Assembly (NCBI RefSeq): GCF_943913695.1
Contig: NZ_CALTZE010000086.1
Location: 1 to 16,889, forward strand
DNA: 16,889 nucleotides
Direction of reading: 5' to 3'
Origin: an uncultured Marmoricola sp.
Lineage (GTDB): Bacteria; Actinomycetota; Actinomycetes; Propionibacteriales; Nocardioidaceae
Program-made: the position numbers and the translations under genes
The notes under the pieces: generated by a model
The model's input: only the letters and a program-made list of their open reading frames with translations
The model's database searches: none
What the model was told of the DNA's origin: nothing
Shown: one piece after another, positions 1 through 6,258 of the stretch
Layout of the letters: every line of letters begins with the position of its first letter
How positions within the stretch are numbered: the first letter of the stretch is position 1

Positions 1-63
1 GTTCAGACGACGCGCTCAACCGGGGAGCCGTACACCACTCTGCTGGACTCCACTCGCCTCGCT

Positions 64-98
64 CGTTCCTCGCGAGGCTCCTCAGGGAGCGGGGAACG
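64..98. other. Nested inverted repeat at the left edge
   Basis: The outer arms CGTTCC (64-69) and GGAACG (93-98) enclose a 5-bp hairpin, GCTCC (77-81) and GGAGC (86-90), with the 4-nt loop TCAG. There is no T-run after it on either strand, so a factor-independent terminator is not clear. It may be the 3' end structure of a gene lying left of the window. I see no convincing gene in 1-169. Confidence 0.3.
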
Positions 99-123
99 TC
101 CGCTCGTCCCACGCGAGGCTCCT
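71..123. repeat. 12-bp direct repeat, two copies
   Basis: CGCGAGGCTCCT occurs at 71-82 and again at 112-123, 41 bp apart, in the noncoding left edge. The first copy overlaps the nested inverted repeat at 64-98. Function is unknown, and in DNA this GC-rich two such copies may be chance. Confidence 0.4.
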
Positions 124-132
124 ACGAGGGCG

Positions 133-167
133 GACCCGAGCGTCGACTCCGCTGCGGCGGCCGGGTC
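133..167 (-). terminator. Possible stem-loop after the HdeD-like gene
   Basis: GACCCG (133-138) pairs with CGGGTC (162-167), and inside it AGCG (139-142) pairs with CGCT (150-153). On the minus strand this begins 3 nt past the stop codon of the 170-742 gene. The stem is interrupted by 8 unpaired bases and has no T-tract, so it is a weak candidate. Confidence 0.25.
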
Positions 168-169
168 GC

Positions 170-742
170 TCAGGTGGCGGGCGTCGGGTGCGGGGTGTCG
201 GGGCCGGTCGGGGTCGAGGTCTCGAGCTTGCGCACGGTGAAGGCGGTGGCGACGAAGACCGCGCCCCAGATCAGGGCGAGCACGCCGAGGACGACGGCGA
301 TGCCGACCGCGCCGCGGCCGGGGTTGGCGACGAACAGGATGCCCAGCACGAGGTCGAGCACGGCTCCGAGGCCGAGGAGCGCGCGGGCCGACCCGACGAG
401 CCCCGGGCGGAAGGCTCCGACTCCCTCGAAGACACCACGCACGATGAGCCAGATGCCCAGCACCCAGGTGAGGATCACCGCCGTCGCCCCGGGGCGCACG
501 ATCGCATAGAGCCCGGCGAGCACGGCGATGACGGCCATCAGCAGCGCGAGTGCCTTCTGTCCGCCGCTGCCGTGCTGGAAGGCCTCGACGACCAGGCCGA
601 TGCCGTCGGCGATGGCCCAGATGCCCCACAGCAGCGCCAGGGCGATGACGGTCGAGACCGGCCACGCGATGGCCATGATCCCGAACAGGATGCCGACGAT
701 GCCGCGGACGAGCAGCACCTTCCAGGTCACACCAGCGGTCAT
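170..742 (-). CDS. HdeD/DUF308-family membrane protein
   Basis: This 190-aa protein consists largely of hydrophobic segments, about six predicted membrane helices, joined by very short loops. The pattern begins with GIVGILFGIMAIAWP (about residues 14-28) and continues with an LLWGIWAIADGI-type helix. It matches the HdeD/DUF308 family in length and in its Gly/Trp-rich helices. HdeD in E. coli is linked to acid resistance, but actinobacterial members have no settled role, so only the family is claimed. The C-terminal tail is short, polar and Pro/Thr-rich. The ATG start follows GGGAGG with a 5-nt gap. The next gene upstream ends about 50 bp away in the same direction, so the two may be cotranscribed, although a TAGGAT element at 791-796 (minus strand) could act as a separate -10. 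Confidence 0.8.
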   Translation of the reverse strand: MTAGVTWKVLLVRGIVGILFGIMAIAWPVSTVIALALLWGIWAIADGIGLVVEAFQHGSGGQKALALLMAVIAVLAGLYAIVRPGATAVILTWVLGIWLIVRGVFEGVGAFRPGLVGSARALLGLGAVLDLVLGILFVANPGRGAVGIAVVLGVLALIWGAVFVATAFTVRKLETSTPTGPDTPHPTPAT

Positions 743-755
743 GACGACCTCCCAG

Positions 756-770
756 CGAGGGGACCCCTCG
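756..770. promoter_or_regulatory. Perfect palindrome upstream of the HdeD-like gene
   Basis: CGAGGGG-A-CCCCTCG has 7-bp perfect arms around one base. It lies 3 bp upstream of the GGGAGG ribosome binding site of the 170-742 gene. In mRNA the 1-nt centre would force the inner pairs open. It could be an operator or a weak hairpin just before the ribosome site. No regulator can be named. Confidence 0.3.
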
Positions 771-793
771 GGTGGAGTCCAGATGATGAGATC

Positions 794-1771
794 CTAGCCC
801 GCGGGATCGGTGGGTCTCGTCCGACGCACGGGGCGGGTACGCCGCTCGAGCGCGACGCCCAGGGCCAGCACGAGGGCGAGGTAGACCGCGCTCTGGGCAT
901 ACTGCGGCTCCGGGTTGAGCAGGCCGATCGCGGTGCGCTCCAGCAATGCTCCCCACGCCAGGGCGGCCAGGTGGCGCTGTGACCAGCCCGGAGCGCGGCT
1001 CCACCGACCGACGGCGAGGCTCGCGGTCATGAGGATCACGACGGCGACCGCGAGTCCTGTCCAACCTGGAGGCGTGAGGTCGAGGCAGAGCATCGCCACC
1101 GCAGCTAGTGCCACCATCACGGCCGGCCGTGGGCAATGCGCTGCGGGGCGAGGCGGCAACGGCCTCCCGAGTGGGGTGAGGGCGAGGACGACGAGCGCGA
1201 CGACCACCGCGACAGCGGCGGCGTACTGCGCAGGGCGTGCCGTCAGCGTGCCCTGGGGGTCGCCGTGGACCAGCGCGGCCACCCCCGCCATGCCGAGCCC
1301 GGTCACCGTCAGCCCGAGGCGCCCCAGCCAGGGCTGGTCGCAGCCGGCCACGGTCTCGGCCACGATGGTGGGGGTGGCGACGCTGAGCAGGACGTGCCCG
1401 GCGACCCAGGTGAGGGCGGCGTAGGCCCCGATGCCGCCGATGCCGGCCGCGTGCACCAACGCGTTCCAGCCCTCGACGTCGGGCCTGTCGACCGTGAAGA
1501 GCGACCGGTCGACCAGGGTGGGCATCGCGACGCCGAAGGCGGCCGCGAGCAGCAGCCGGCCACGCCAGCCACGGCCCGTACGGAGGGCGACCTCGCGGAC
1601 CAGGAGGCAGGCGCCGCCGTAGAGGGGCGCCAGGAAGAGCACGAAGCCGACCAGGCCGAGCGGTCCACCGAGGTCGCCGAGGTAGGCCTGCAGCAGCTCG
1701 GCGGTGATCGGCGCGAGCAGCAGCAGCGTGACCACGCCGGTCACGCGTCCCGAGGGCCCCCCGCTGCGCAC
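794..1771 (-). CDS. Multi-pass membrane protein of unknown function
   Basis: The product is 325 aa, with roughly eight hydrophobic segments spread along its length and a basic, Arg-rich C-terminal tail. A loop reads LVREVALRTGRGW (about residues 57-69), followed by a helix and a DRSLF motif. This resembles a group of uncharacterised actinobacterial membrane proteins that I know only by pattern, so no function is assigned. The chosen start is the GTG at 1771, because a TAGCGT -10-like element ends 7 nt before it, which would make the mRNA leaderless. GTG codons 9 and 12 residues further in, behind a G-rich run, are alternatives. It lies just upstream of the HdeD-like gene on the same strand. 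Confidence 0.65.
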   Translation of the reverse strand: MRSGGPSGRVTGVVTLLLLAPITAELLQAYLGDLGGPLGLVGFVLFLAPLYGGACLLVREVALRTGRGWRGRLLLAAAFGVAMPTLVDRSLFTVDRPDVEGWNALVHAAGIGGIGAYAALTWVAGHVLLSVATPTIVAETVAGCDQPWLGRLGLTVTGLGMAGVAALVHGDPQGTLTARPAQYAAAVAVVVALVVLALTPLGRPLPPRPAAHCPRPAVMVALAAVAMLCLDLTPPGWTGLAVAVVILMTASLAVGRWSRAPGWSQRHLAALAWGALLERTAIGLLNPEPQYAQSAVYLALVLALGVALERRTRPVRRTRPTDPAG

Positions 1772-1778
1772 GCAGACG

Positions 1779-1784
1779 ACGCTA
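1779..1784 (-). promoter_or_regulatory. Candidate -10 of a leaderless promoter
   Basis: TAGCGT on the minus strand fits the actinobacterial TANNNT -10 pattern. It is followed by 7 nt and then the GTG at 1771, so transcription would begin at the start codon. There is no convincing -35 and no Shine-Dalgarno sequence in between. Confidence 0.35.
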
Positions 1785-1825
1785 GGACACTGCGGCGGCC
1801 GCGCAGATCGTCCCGGAGGATGAAT

Positions 1826-1987
1826 CTAGGCCTGCTCCACGGCTCCTTGGAGCAGCGCGGGTCCCACCCAGTGGAAGTCGGAGTAGAGGTCGAGGCGACG
1901 TGCCAGGCGCTCGTGGCGTCGGACGTCGTCGGCGATCTCGCGTGACTGCTCGTGGCGGATCGGCCAGGTGGCGTCAGCGGTCGTCAT
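1826..1987 (-). CDS. Small 53-aa protein of unknown function
   Basis: The frame starts at ATG 1987 and ends at TAG 1826. An AGGAG ribosome binding site sits 9 nt before the ATG, in an unusually AT-rich leader, which is the main reason to accept so short a gene. The product begins MTTADATWPI and continues as a charged, probably helical segment rich in Arg, Glu and Asp (about residues 11-35), then an aromatic stretch, LYSDFHWVGP, and ends LLQGAVEQA. There is no signal peptide or membrane helix, and I recognise no domain. It is divergent from the amidase gene and shares a 108-bp upstream region with it. It could be a small regulator or an antitoxin-like protein, but nothing in the sequence proves that. 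A 54-bp gap separates it from the membrane protein gene downstream. Confidence 0.6.
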   Translation of the reverse strand: MTTADATWPIRHEQSREIADDVRRHERLARRLDLYSDFHWVGPALLQGAVEQA

Positions 1988-2029
1988 TGTCTACAACTCC
2001 TATCGATTAAGGTGCCTATAAGGCTACCT
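1987..2029. promoter_or_regulatory. AT-rich divergent regulatory region with two dyads
   Basis: Two symmetric elements lie between the 53-aa gene and the amidase gene. TTGTCTACAA (1987-1996) has 4-bp arms and touches the small gene's start codon. AGGTGCCT-ATA-AGGC-T-ACCT (2010-2029) has 8-bp arms with one bulged base. The stretch is clearly more AT-rich than its surroundings, as expected for promoters and operators. The second dyad loosely recalls the AGGT/ACCT spacing of DtxR-family iron or manganese boxes, but the match is not good enough to name a regulator. Confidence 0.4.
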
Positions 2030-2095
2030 CGCGCTGTCGGCGCTCCTCGCTACGCTCGCGGCGTGGACACGGGGTCTGGTGAGTCGGGGGAGTGG

Positions 2096-3487
2096 ATGGA
2101 CCGCAGCGCGGTCGAGCTGGTACGCCGCACCAGCGCGGGGGAGGTGACCGCGGTCGAGCTGGTGCAGGCGGCGCTGGAGCGCATCACCGAGCGCGACCCG
2201 TCGCTCAACGCCTTCTCCGTCGTACGCCGCCGCGAGGCGCTCGCCGAGGCGGCCGAGGTCGACGCCCGCGCCGAGCGCGGGCCACTCCACGGGCTGCCGG
2301 TCGCGGTCAAGGAGGAGCTCGACGTCGCCGGCTGCGTGACGACCTTCGGCGGGCGGGGCAACAGCACCCCCGCGGCCGCCGACGGCGAGGTCGTACGCCG
2401 GCTCCGGTCCGCAGGCGCCGTCGTCGTGGGCAAGACGCGGATGCCGGAGTTCGGCCAGTGGCCCTTCACCGAGTCCGCCGACGGCGGCATCACCCGCAAC
2501 CCGTGGGACCCCACCCGCACTCCGGGGGGCTCCAGCGGCGGCACGGCGGTCGCCGTGTCGGCAGGCATGGTGCCCGTGGCGATCGGGGGCGACGGGGGCG
2601 GCTCGATCCGGGTCCCTTCGGCGTGCTGCGGGCTCTTCGGCCTCAAGCCGCAGCGCGGCCGCGTCACCACCGCCCCGATGCCCCACCTGTGGTGGTCGCT
2701 CGGCGCCGTCGGTCCGCTCACGCGCACGGTGGCCGACTCCGCGCTCGTCTACGACGTCATCCGAGGCACCCTGCCGACCGACCGCTGGAGCGCCCCGGAG
2801 CCGGCCACCGACTTCCTCACGGCCGCGACGACCGAGCCGGGCCGGCTGCGCATCGGCTGGCTCACCCGGGGCTCGAGCCCCCTCGTGCGACAGGACCCGC
2901 ACCAGGCCAGGGTCGTCGAGCAGTACGCCGCCCACCTCGCGGCCCTGGGCCACGACGTCCGGGAGGTCGGCGGTCGCCTGCCCGACCCCACGGTCGCCTT
3001 CCTGCCGCAGTTCTTCGGCGGGATGCGTGCCGAGGCCGACGAGGTCGAGCACCGCGACCGGCTCGAGCCGCGCACCCGCCAGGCCTACCGCCTCGGTGCC
3101 TGGGCGCGGCGCCCGATGGTCGAGCGCGCGATCCGGGCGGGGGAGCGGCTGGCGACCACGGTCGACGAGCGCTACTTCGCCGACCTCGACGTGCTGCTGA
3201 CGCCGACCCTCGCACGACGGCCGCCCCGCGTCGGCGTGGTCTCGGGCGGCGTGGTGCGGATGACCGTGCGCTCGCTGCCGATGGTCGACTTCTGCGCGCT
3301 GTGGAACATCACCGGCCACCCGGCCGCCGCCGTGCCCGCCGGCGTCGGCGACGATGGTCTGCCCGACTCCGTGCAGCTGGTGGGGCGGCGTGGCGAGGAG
3401 ACCACCCTGCTCTCGCTGGCCGCGCAGCTCGAGGCCGCCCACCCGTGGGCGATGCCGTCGGTCGAGGGGTCTCGTGCCGGAGGGTGA
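2096..3487 (+). CDS. Amidase-signature family hydrolase
   Basis: The 463-aa protein hydrolyses an amide bond of unknown substrate. The amidase-signature Ser-cisSer-Lys triad is visible: Lys72 in LPVAVKEEL, the cis-Ser at 147 in PGGSSGG, and nucleophile Ser170 in GGGSIRVPS. The canonical KD after the lysine is KE here, as in some other members. It is close to 6-aminohexanoate-cyclic-dimer hydrolase and GatA-like amidases in layout. No gatC or gatB is nearby, so a role in Gln-tRNA formation is unlikely. The start is taken as ATG 2096, behind GGGGGAG with a tight gap. The frame is open back to 1952, but that part runs through the AT-rich promoter region and is not amidase-like. The 3' end overlaps the Nei2 gene by 14 nt, which points to coupled translation. 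Confidence 0.88.
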   Translation: MDRSAVELVRRTSAGEVTAVELVQAALERITERDPSLNAFSVVRRREALAEAAEVDARAERGPLHGLPVAVKEELDVAGCVTTFGGRGNSTPAAADGEVVRRLRSAGAVVVGKTRMPEFGQWPFTESADGGITRNPWDPTRTPGGSSGGTAVAVSAGMVPVAIGGDGGGSIRVPSACCGLFGLKPQRGRVTTAPMPHLWWSLGAVGPLTRTVADSALVYDVIRGTLPTDRWSAPEPATDFLTAATTEPGRLRIGWLTRGSSPLVRQDPHQARVVEQYAAHLAALGHDVREVGGRLPDPTVAFLPQFFGGMRAEADEVEHRDRLEPRTRQAYRLGAWARRPMVERAIRAGERLATTVDERYFADLDVLLTPTLARRPPRVGVVSGGVVRMTVRSLPMVDFCALWNITGHPAAAVPAGVGDDGLPDSVQLVGRRGEETTLLSLAAQLEAAHPWAMPSVEGSRAGG

Positions 3488-4292
3488 CAGCGTCTGGCTG
3501 GTGGCGCGCAAGCTCGACCGGGCACTGCAGGGAGCCACCGTCACGCGCTCGGACTTCCGGGTGCCGCGACTGGCCACCCGTGACCTGACCGGCCGCACCC
3601 TGCTGGAGCACGCGACCCACGGCAAGCACCTGCTGACGCGCTTCTCCGACGACGTGACGCTGCACAGCCACCTGCTCATGGACGGCTCGTGGAAGACCAC
3701 CGGCCCCGGCAAGCGGCTGCCCGGCCGCTTCATGGGCCAGGTGCGGGTGCTGCTCTCGGTCGCCACCGGCCACACGGCCTACGGGCTCAAGGTGCACCGC
3801 CTCGAGCTCGTGCGCACCTCCGAGGAGCACCGTGTCGTCGGACACCTCGGGCCCGACCCGCTGCGCGACGACTGGGACGCACCCGAGGCCGTAGGCCGCC
3901 TCCTCGCCGACCCCGCGCGCCCCTTCGTCGCCGCGCTGCTCGACCAGCGGCTGATGGCGGGGCTGGGCAACCTGTGGGTCAACGAGCTTGCCTTCCTCAC
4001 CGGGGTCAGCCCGTGGACGCCGATCGGCGAGGTCGATGTGCAGCGCCTGGTGGAGCGCGCGGCCGAGGCGCTGCGGCGCTCGGCGACGACCAACGGCGCC
4101 TACCAGGTCACGACCGGCAACCCCACGCGTGGCGAGACCCACTGGGTGGCCGGGCGCCAACGCAAGCGCTGCCTGCGCTGCAACTCTCAGGTGCTGATGG
4201 TCGAGGAGGTGGCCAACGATCCCGAGCAGCGCCGCACGTGGTGGTGCCCCACCTGCCAGCCGGGCCCCGGTCCCGGCGCTGCCCGGTCCTAG
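3474..4292 (+). CDS. Nei2-type DNA glycosylase/AP lyase (Fpg/Nei family)
   Basis: This 272-aa base-excision repair enzyme removes oxidised bases and cuts the abasic site. After the initiator Met it starts PEGDSV, giving the Pro2 nucleophile and Glu3. Lys51 lies in the conserved HGKHLL loop, the helix-two-turn-helix is at about 156-171 (LLDQRLMAGLGNLWVNE), and a C-terminal zinc finger uses Cys233, Cys236, Cys258 and Cys261. The MPEGD start and overall layout resemble mycobacterial Nei2 more than Fpg (MutM). The GTG start at 3474 is fixed by this N-terminus and by a GAGGGG site just upstream. The gene overlaps the amidase by 14 nt, and its TAG stop shares a CTAG with the convergent sortase gene. 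Substrate preference cannot be read from sequence. Confidence 0.93.
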   Translation: MPEGDSVWLVARKLDRALQGATVTRSDFRVPRLATRDLTGRTLLEHATHGKHLLTRFSDDVTLHSHLLMDGSWKTTGPGKRLPGRFMGQVRVLLSVATGHTAYGLKVHRLELVRTSEEHRVVGHLGPDPLRDDWDAPEAVGRLLADPARPFVAALLDQRLMAGLGNLWVNELAFLTGVSPWTPIGEVDVQRLVERAAEALRRSATTNGAYQVTTGNPTRGETHWVAGRQRKRCLRCNSQVLMVEEVANDPEQRRTWWCPTCQPGPGPGAARS

Positions 4293-4858
4293 TCCTGGGC
4301 AGCGCGCCTCACGCCGAGCTGGTCGGCGTAGACCACGACGTTCTCGGTGAACTCGCTGCCGTCCCACCCGGTGCAGGTGATCAGCACCAGCCTGTTGCGG
4401 CCGCGGTCCTGGGCGAAGATCTCGACGTTGCGCGCCGCGAGCTCGGCCTTGGTGAGGGTCTCGGTGCGGGCGACCTCGTAGACGACGCGGCCGGCGTCGG
4501 TCACCACGACCACGCGCTTGCCGGCGTCGAGCCGACCGAGGCGGTCCATCACGCCCCCGCCGTCGTGGACGGTGTGGCCGGTGAGCACAGTCTGGCCGCC
4601 GGCGGCACCGGGTCGGCGGGAGCCCTTCCACCAGCCGACGACGCGCTCGTCGTCGGGCGGGTCGAGCACGCCGTCGGAGCCGAGTCGCACGGGCACGACG
4701 GGGGCCCGCAGGTCGAGCGAGGGGACGACGAGGCGTGTCGGTGTGGAGGGGGAGGCGAGCCGGCGGAAGTCGGACTCCTCCGAGGACCCACCCAGGCTCA
4801 GCACCCCGGCGACCACCAGCGCCACCACCACGAGACCACCGAGCAGTCGGTCGAGCAC
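4289..4858 (-). CDS. Class F-like sortase
   Basis: This 189-aa membrane-anchored transpeptidase has one N-terminal helix (about residues 5-22) and an extracellular sortase domain. His95 lies in LTGHTVH and Cys162 in LVLITCTGW, and the last strand reads ENVVVYAD, all typical of class E/F sortases. The usual third catalytic residue, an Arg just before that strand, is not visible: the residues there are SEFTEN and no Arg lies between Cys162 and the tail. The GTG start has GAGGAG with a 6-nt gap; the SD overlaps the stop codon of the surface protein gene (TGAGGAG), so translation is probably coupled. That neighbour is the likely substrate. The stop overlaps nei2 by 4 nt, tail to tail. Confidence 0.85.
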   Translation of the reverse strand: MLDRLLGGLVVVALVVAGVLSLGGSSEESDFRRLASPSTPTRLVVPSLDLRAPVVPVRLGSDGVLDPPDDERVVGWWKGSRRPGAAGGQTVLTGHTVHDGGGVMDRLGRLDAGKRVVVVTDAGRVVYEVARTETLTKAELAARNVEIFAQDRGRNRLVLITCTGWDGSEFTENVVVYADQLGVRRAAQD

Positions 4859-4868
4859 GACCCGCTCC

Positions 4869-6119
4869 TCAGGCCCGGCGGCGGCGTACGGCGCTCACGC
4901 CGGCGCCCGCGGCAGCGCTCGCGCCGGCCGCCAGCGTCAGCCACGAGAGCATCCCGACGCCACCGGCGTCGTCGTGCCCGCGGCCCTCGCCGGGCAGTCC
5001 TGCCGAGACGGCCGTGGGGAGCCGCGGCTTCGAGGCGGGGGGAGCCGCCTGCGGGCGCTCGGGCGCCGGCTCCTCGGTCACGACACGGTCGGCCGGGCCG
5101 CAGCCCACCGAGCCGATGCGCACGTCGAGCAGGCTGCCTCCGAGCTGCTCCGCCGCGACGGGCAGCACCTCGGCGTGCAGCGCGGTGACGCGCAGCGAGT
5201 CGGAGGTCGGCCGGGTCTGCTCGTTGAGCACGACCCTCACCACGTTGTCCTCCAGCGGCGCCAGCTGCTCCTCGAGGTTGTCGCGGATCGCTGCCACGAG
5301 CTGCTCGCGCACGGGCGCGAGCGCGGACTTTGCCAGTTCGCTGAGCTGGCCGTCGAACGACTCCCGCAGGTCGGTCTCGACGCCGTTGAGCAGCACGTCG
5401 ACCACCGCGCTCAGGTCGGTGACCACGCGGGTGTTGGGTGCGGGGTTGGCCGGCAGGGTCACGAGCGTGACCTCACGGTCGCCGACCTGGCCGACCAACC
5501 GGGCGTTGGCGATGCTCGCCGAGCCGCTCAGCGTGCCGTCGTCGCTGGTGCAGCGTCCCTCGACGGCATCGAGGTCCAGCCGCAGGCCGAGGTCGCCGGC
5601 CTGGTCGGCGATGGGGGCCACCACCTGCTCGACGGCCGCGTCGACCTGGCCGAGCACCTCGGCGAGCGGGCCCCTGACCTCGGCCGGGAGCTGGTCGATC
5701 TCGCCGGCGAGACCGCCGAGGCTCAGGTCGGTGAGCGAGCCTTTCAGCGTGGCGCCGGGCCGTAGGCAGGCGCCCTCGCCGATCTGGATGACGCCCTCGC
5801 CGTTGGCGACGAGGCCTGCGCACGCGGCCGCCGTAGCGTTGCCGGCCGTCGCCTGCTGGGTCAGCACGCCGGCGCTGAGGAAGCCGCCTCCGGGGATCGT
5901 GGGGCTGCTGTCACCGCTCACCGACTCCTGGCCGTCGTAGGTCGCCTCGACGCGGCCGGAGCCCTGTCCCCCCTGGCCGGCGGCGGAGACGCTCAGCGCC
6001 TCGGCGTCGGCGCGCGAGGTGACGGCCGCAGCGCTCGCCGACCCGGTGAGCGGGACCGTGAGGCAGACCAGCATGGTGCCGGTCAGCAGCAGCGGACGTG
6101 GACGCAGCAGTTGGTGCAT
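4869..6119 (-). CDS. Secreted surface protein with C-terminal sorting-like anchor
   Basis: The product is 416 aa. A Sec signal peptide spans about residues 1-30, with a hydrophobic core and an ASA-type cleavage site. The mature part is Ala/Gly/Val-rich, with three or four scattered Cys. A helical Glu/Leu-rich stretch (about 245-290) follows a segment that looks like beta strands. Near the end come a Pro-rich spacer, a LPTAVSAGLPGEG stretch (367-379), a membrane helix (about 387-411) and an RRRR tail. That order is the architecture of a sortase substrate, although no strict LPxTG is present. The start ATG has GGGGGAGG 8-10 nt upstream. The sortase gene begins 10 nt after the stop codon. I do not recognise the main domain; it may belong to the choice-of-anchor proteins of actinobacteria. 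Confidence 0.75.
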   Translation of the reverse strand: MHQLLRPRPLLLTGTMLVCLTVPLTGSASAAAVTSRADAEALSVSAAGQGGQGSGRVEATYDGQESVSGDSSPTIPGGGFLSAGVLTQQATAGNATAAACAGLVANGEGVIQIGEGACLRPGATLKGSLTDLSLGGLAGEIDQLPAEVRGPLAEVLGQVDAAVEQVVAPIADQAGDLGLRLDLDAVEGRCTSDDGTLSGSASIANARLVGQVGDREVTLVTLPANPAPNTRVVTDLSAVVDVLLNGVETDLRESFDGQLSELAKSALAPVREQLVAAIRDNLEEQLAPLEDNVVRVVLNEQTRPTSDSLRVTALHAEVLPVAAEQLGGSLLDVRIGSVGCGPADRVVTEEPAPERPQAAPPASKPRLPTAVSAGLPGEGRGHDDAGGVGMLSWLTLAAGASAAAGAGVSAVRRRRA

Positions 6120-6129
6120 GGCGGTGCTT

Positions 6130-6160
6130 CCTCCCCCGGGAGGTCACTTGACGGCCTCCC
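6130..6160 (-). promoter_or_regulatory. Possible SD / anti-SD switch before the surface protein gene
   Basis: On the minus-strand mRNA the order is GGGAGG (6160-6155), an 11-nt spacer, CCTCCC (6143-6138), GG, then the Shine-Dalgarno GGGAGG (6135-6130), 10 nt before the ATG. CCTCCC can pair either with the upstream GGGAGG, leaving the ribosome site free, or with the SD itself. A TAACCT -10-like element at 6194-6189 would give a leader of about 60 nt that contains all three parts. Confidence 0.35.
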
Positions 6161-6204
6161 TGGCCGACACAACGCCGCGGCCGTGGAGAGGTTACGCAGG
6201 CACC

Positions 6205-6244
6205 CAGACCAGCACAGACCAGCGCAGACCAGTGCAGACCGGTA
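6205..6244. repeat. 10-bp tandem repeat, four units
   Basis: The units are CAGACCAGCA, CAGACCAGCG, CAGACCAGTG and CAGACCGGTA. The array fills the noncoding DNA between the Ku stop codon and the leader of the surface protein gene. Its last unit joins a short stem, CCGGT (6239-6243) with ACCGG (6252-6256), which lies right after the Ku gene. The period is close to one helical turn. The rest of the gap from 6120 to 6258 holds only the leader described above. Confidence 0.75.
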
Positions 6245-6258
6245 GGGGCCCACCGGCG

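Noticed and set aside
3..1136. Long minus-strand open frame of 377 codons
   Set aside because: It is Arg/Pro-rich, has no domain pattern, and overlaps the two membrane protein genes in another frame. Such frames are common in DNA this GC-rich.
2003..2029. Iron box for an IdeR/DtxR regulator
   Set aside because: AGGT and ACCT are present, but the spacing and central bases differ from the consensus, so only an unnamed dyad is reported.
1952..2095. N-terminal extension of the amidase to an ATG at 1952
   Set aside because: The extra 48 residues would run through the AT-rich divergent promoter region and overlap the 53-aa gene. They do not look like amidase, and a better SD precedes ATG 2096.
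2024..3775. 583-codon antisense frame opposite the amidase and Nei2 genes
   Set aside because: Its composition is that of a shadow frame, and the plus strand encodes complete, motif-bearing enzymes over the same span.
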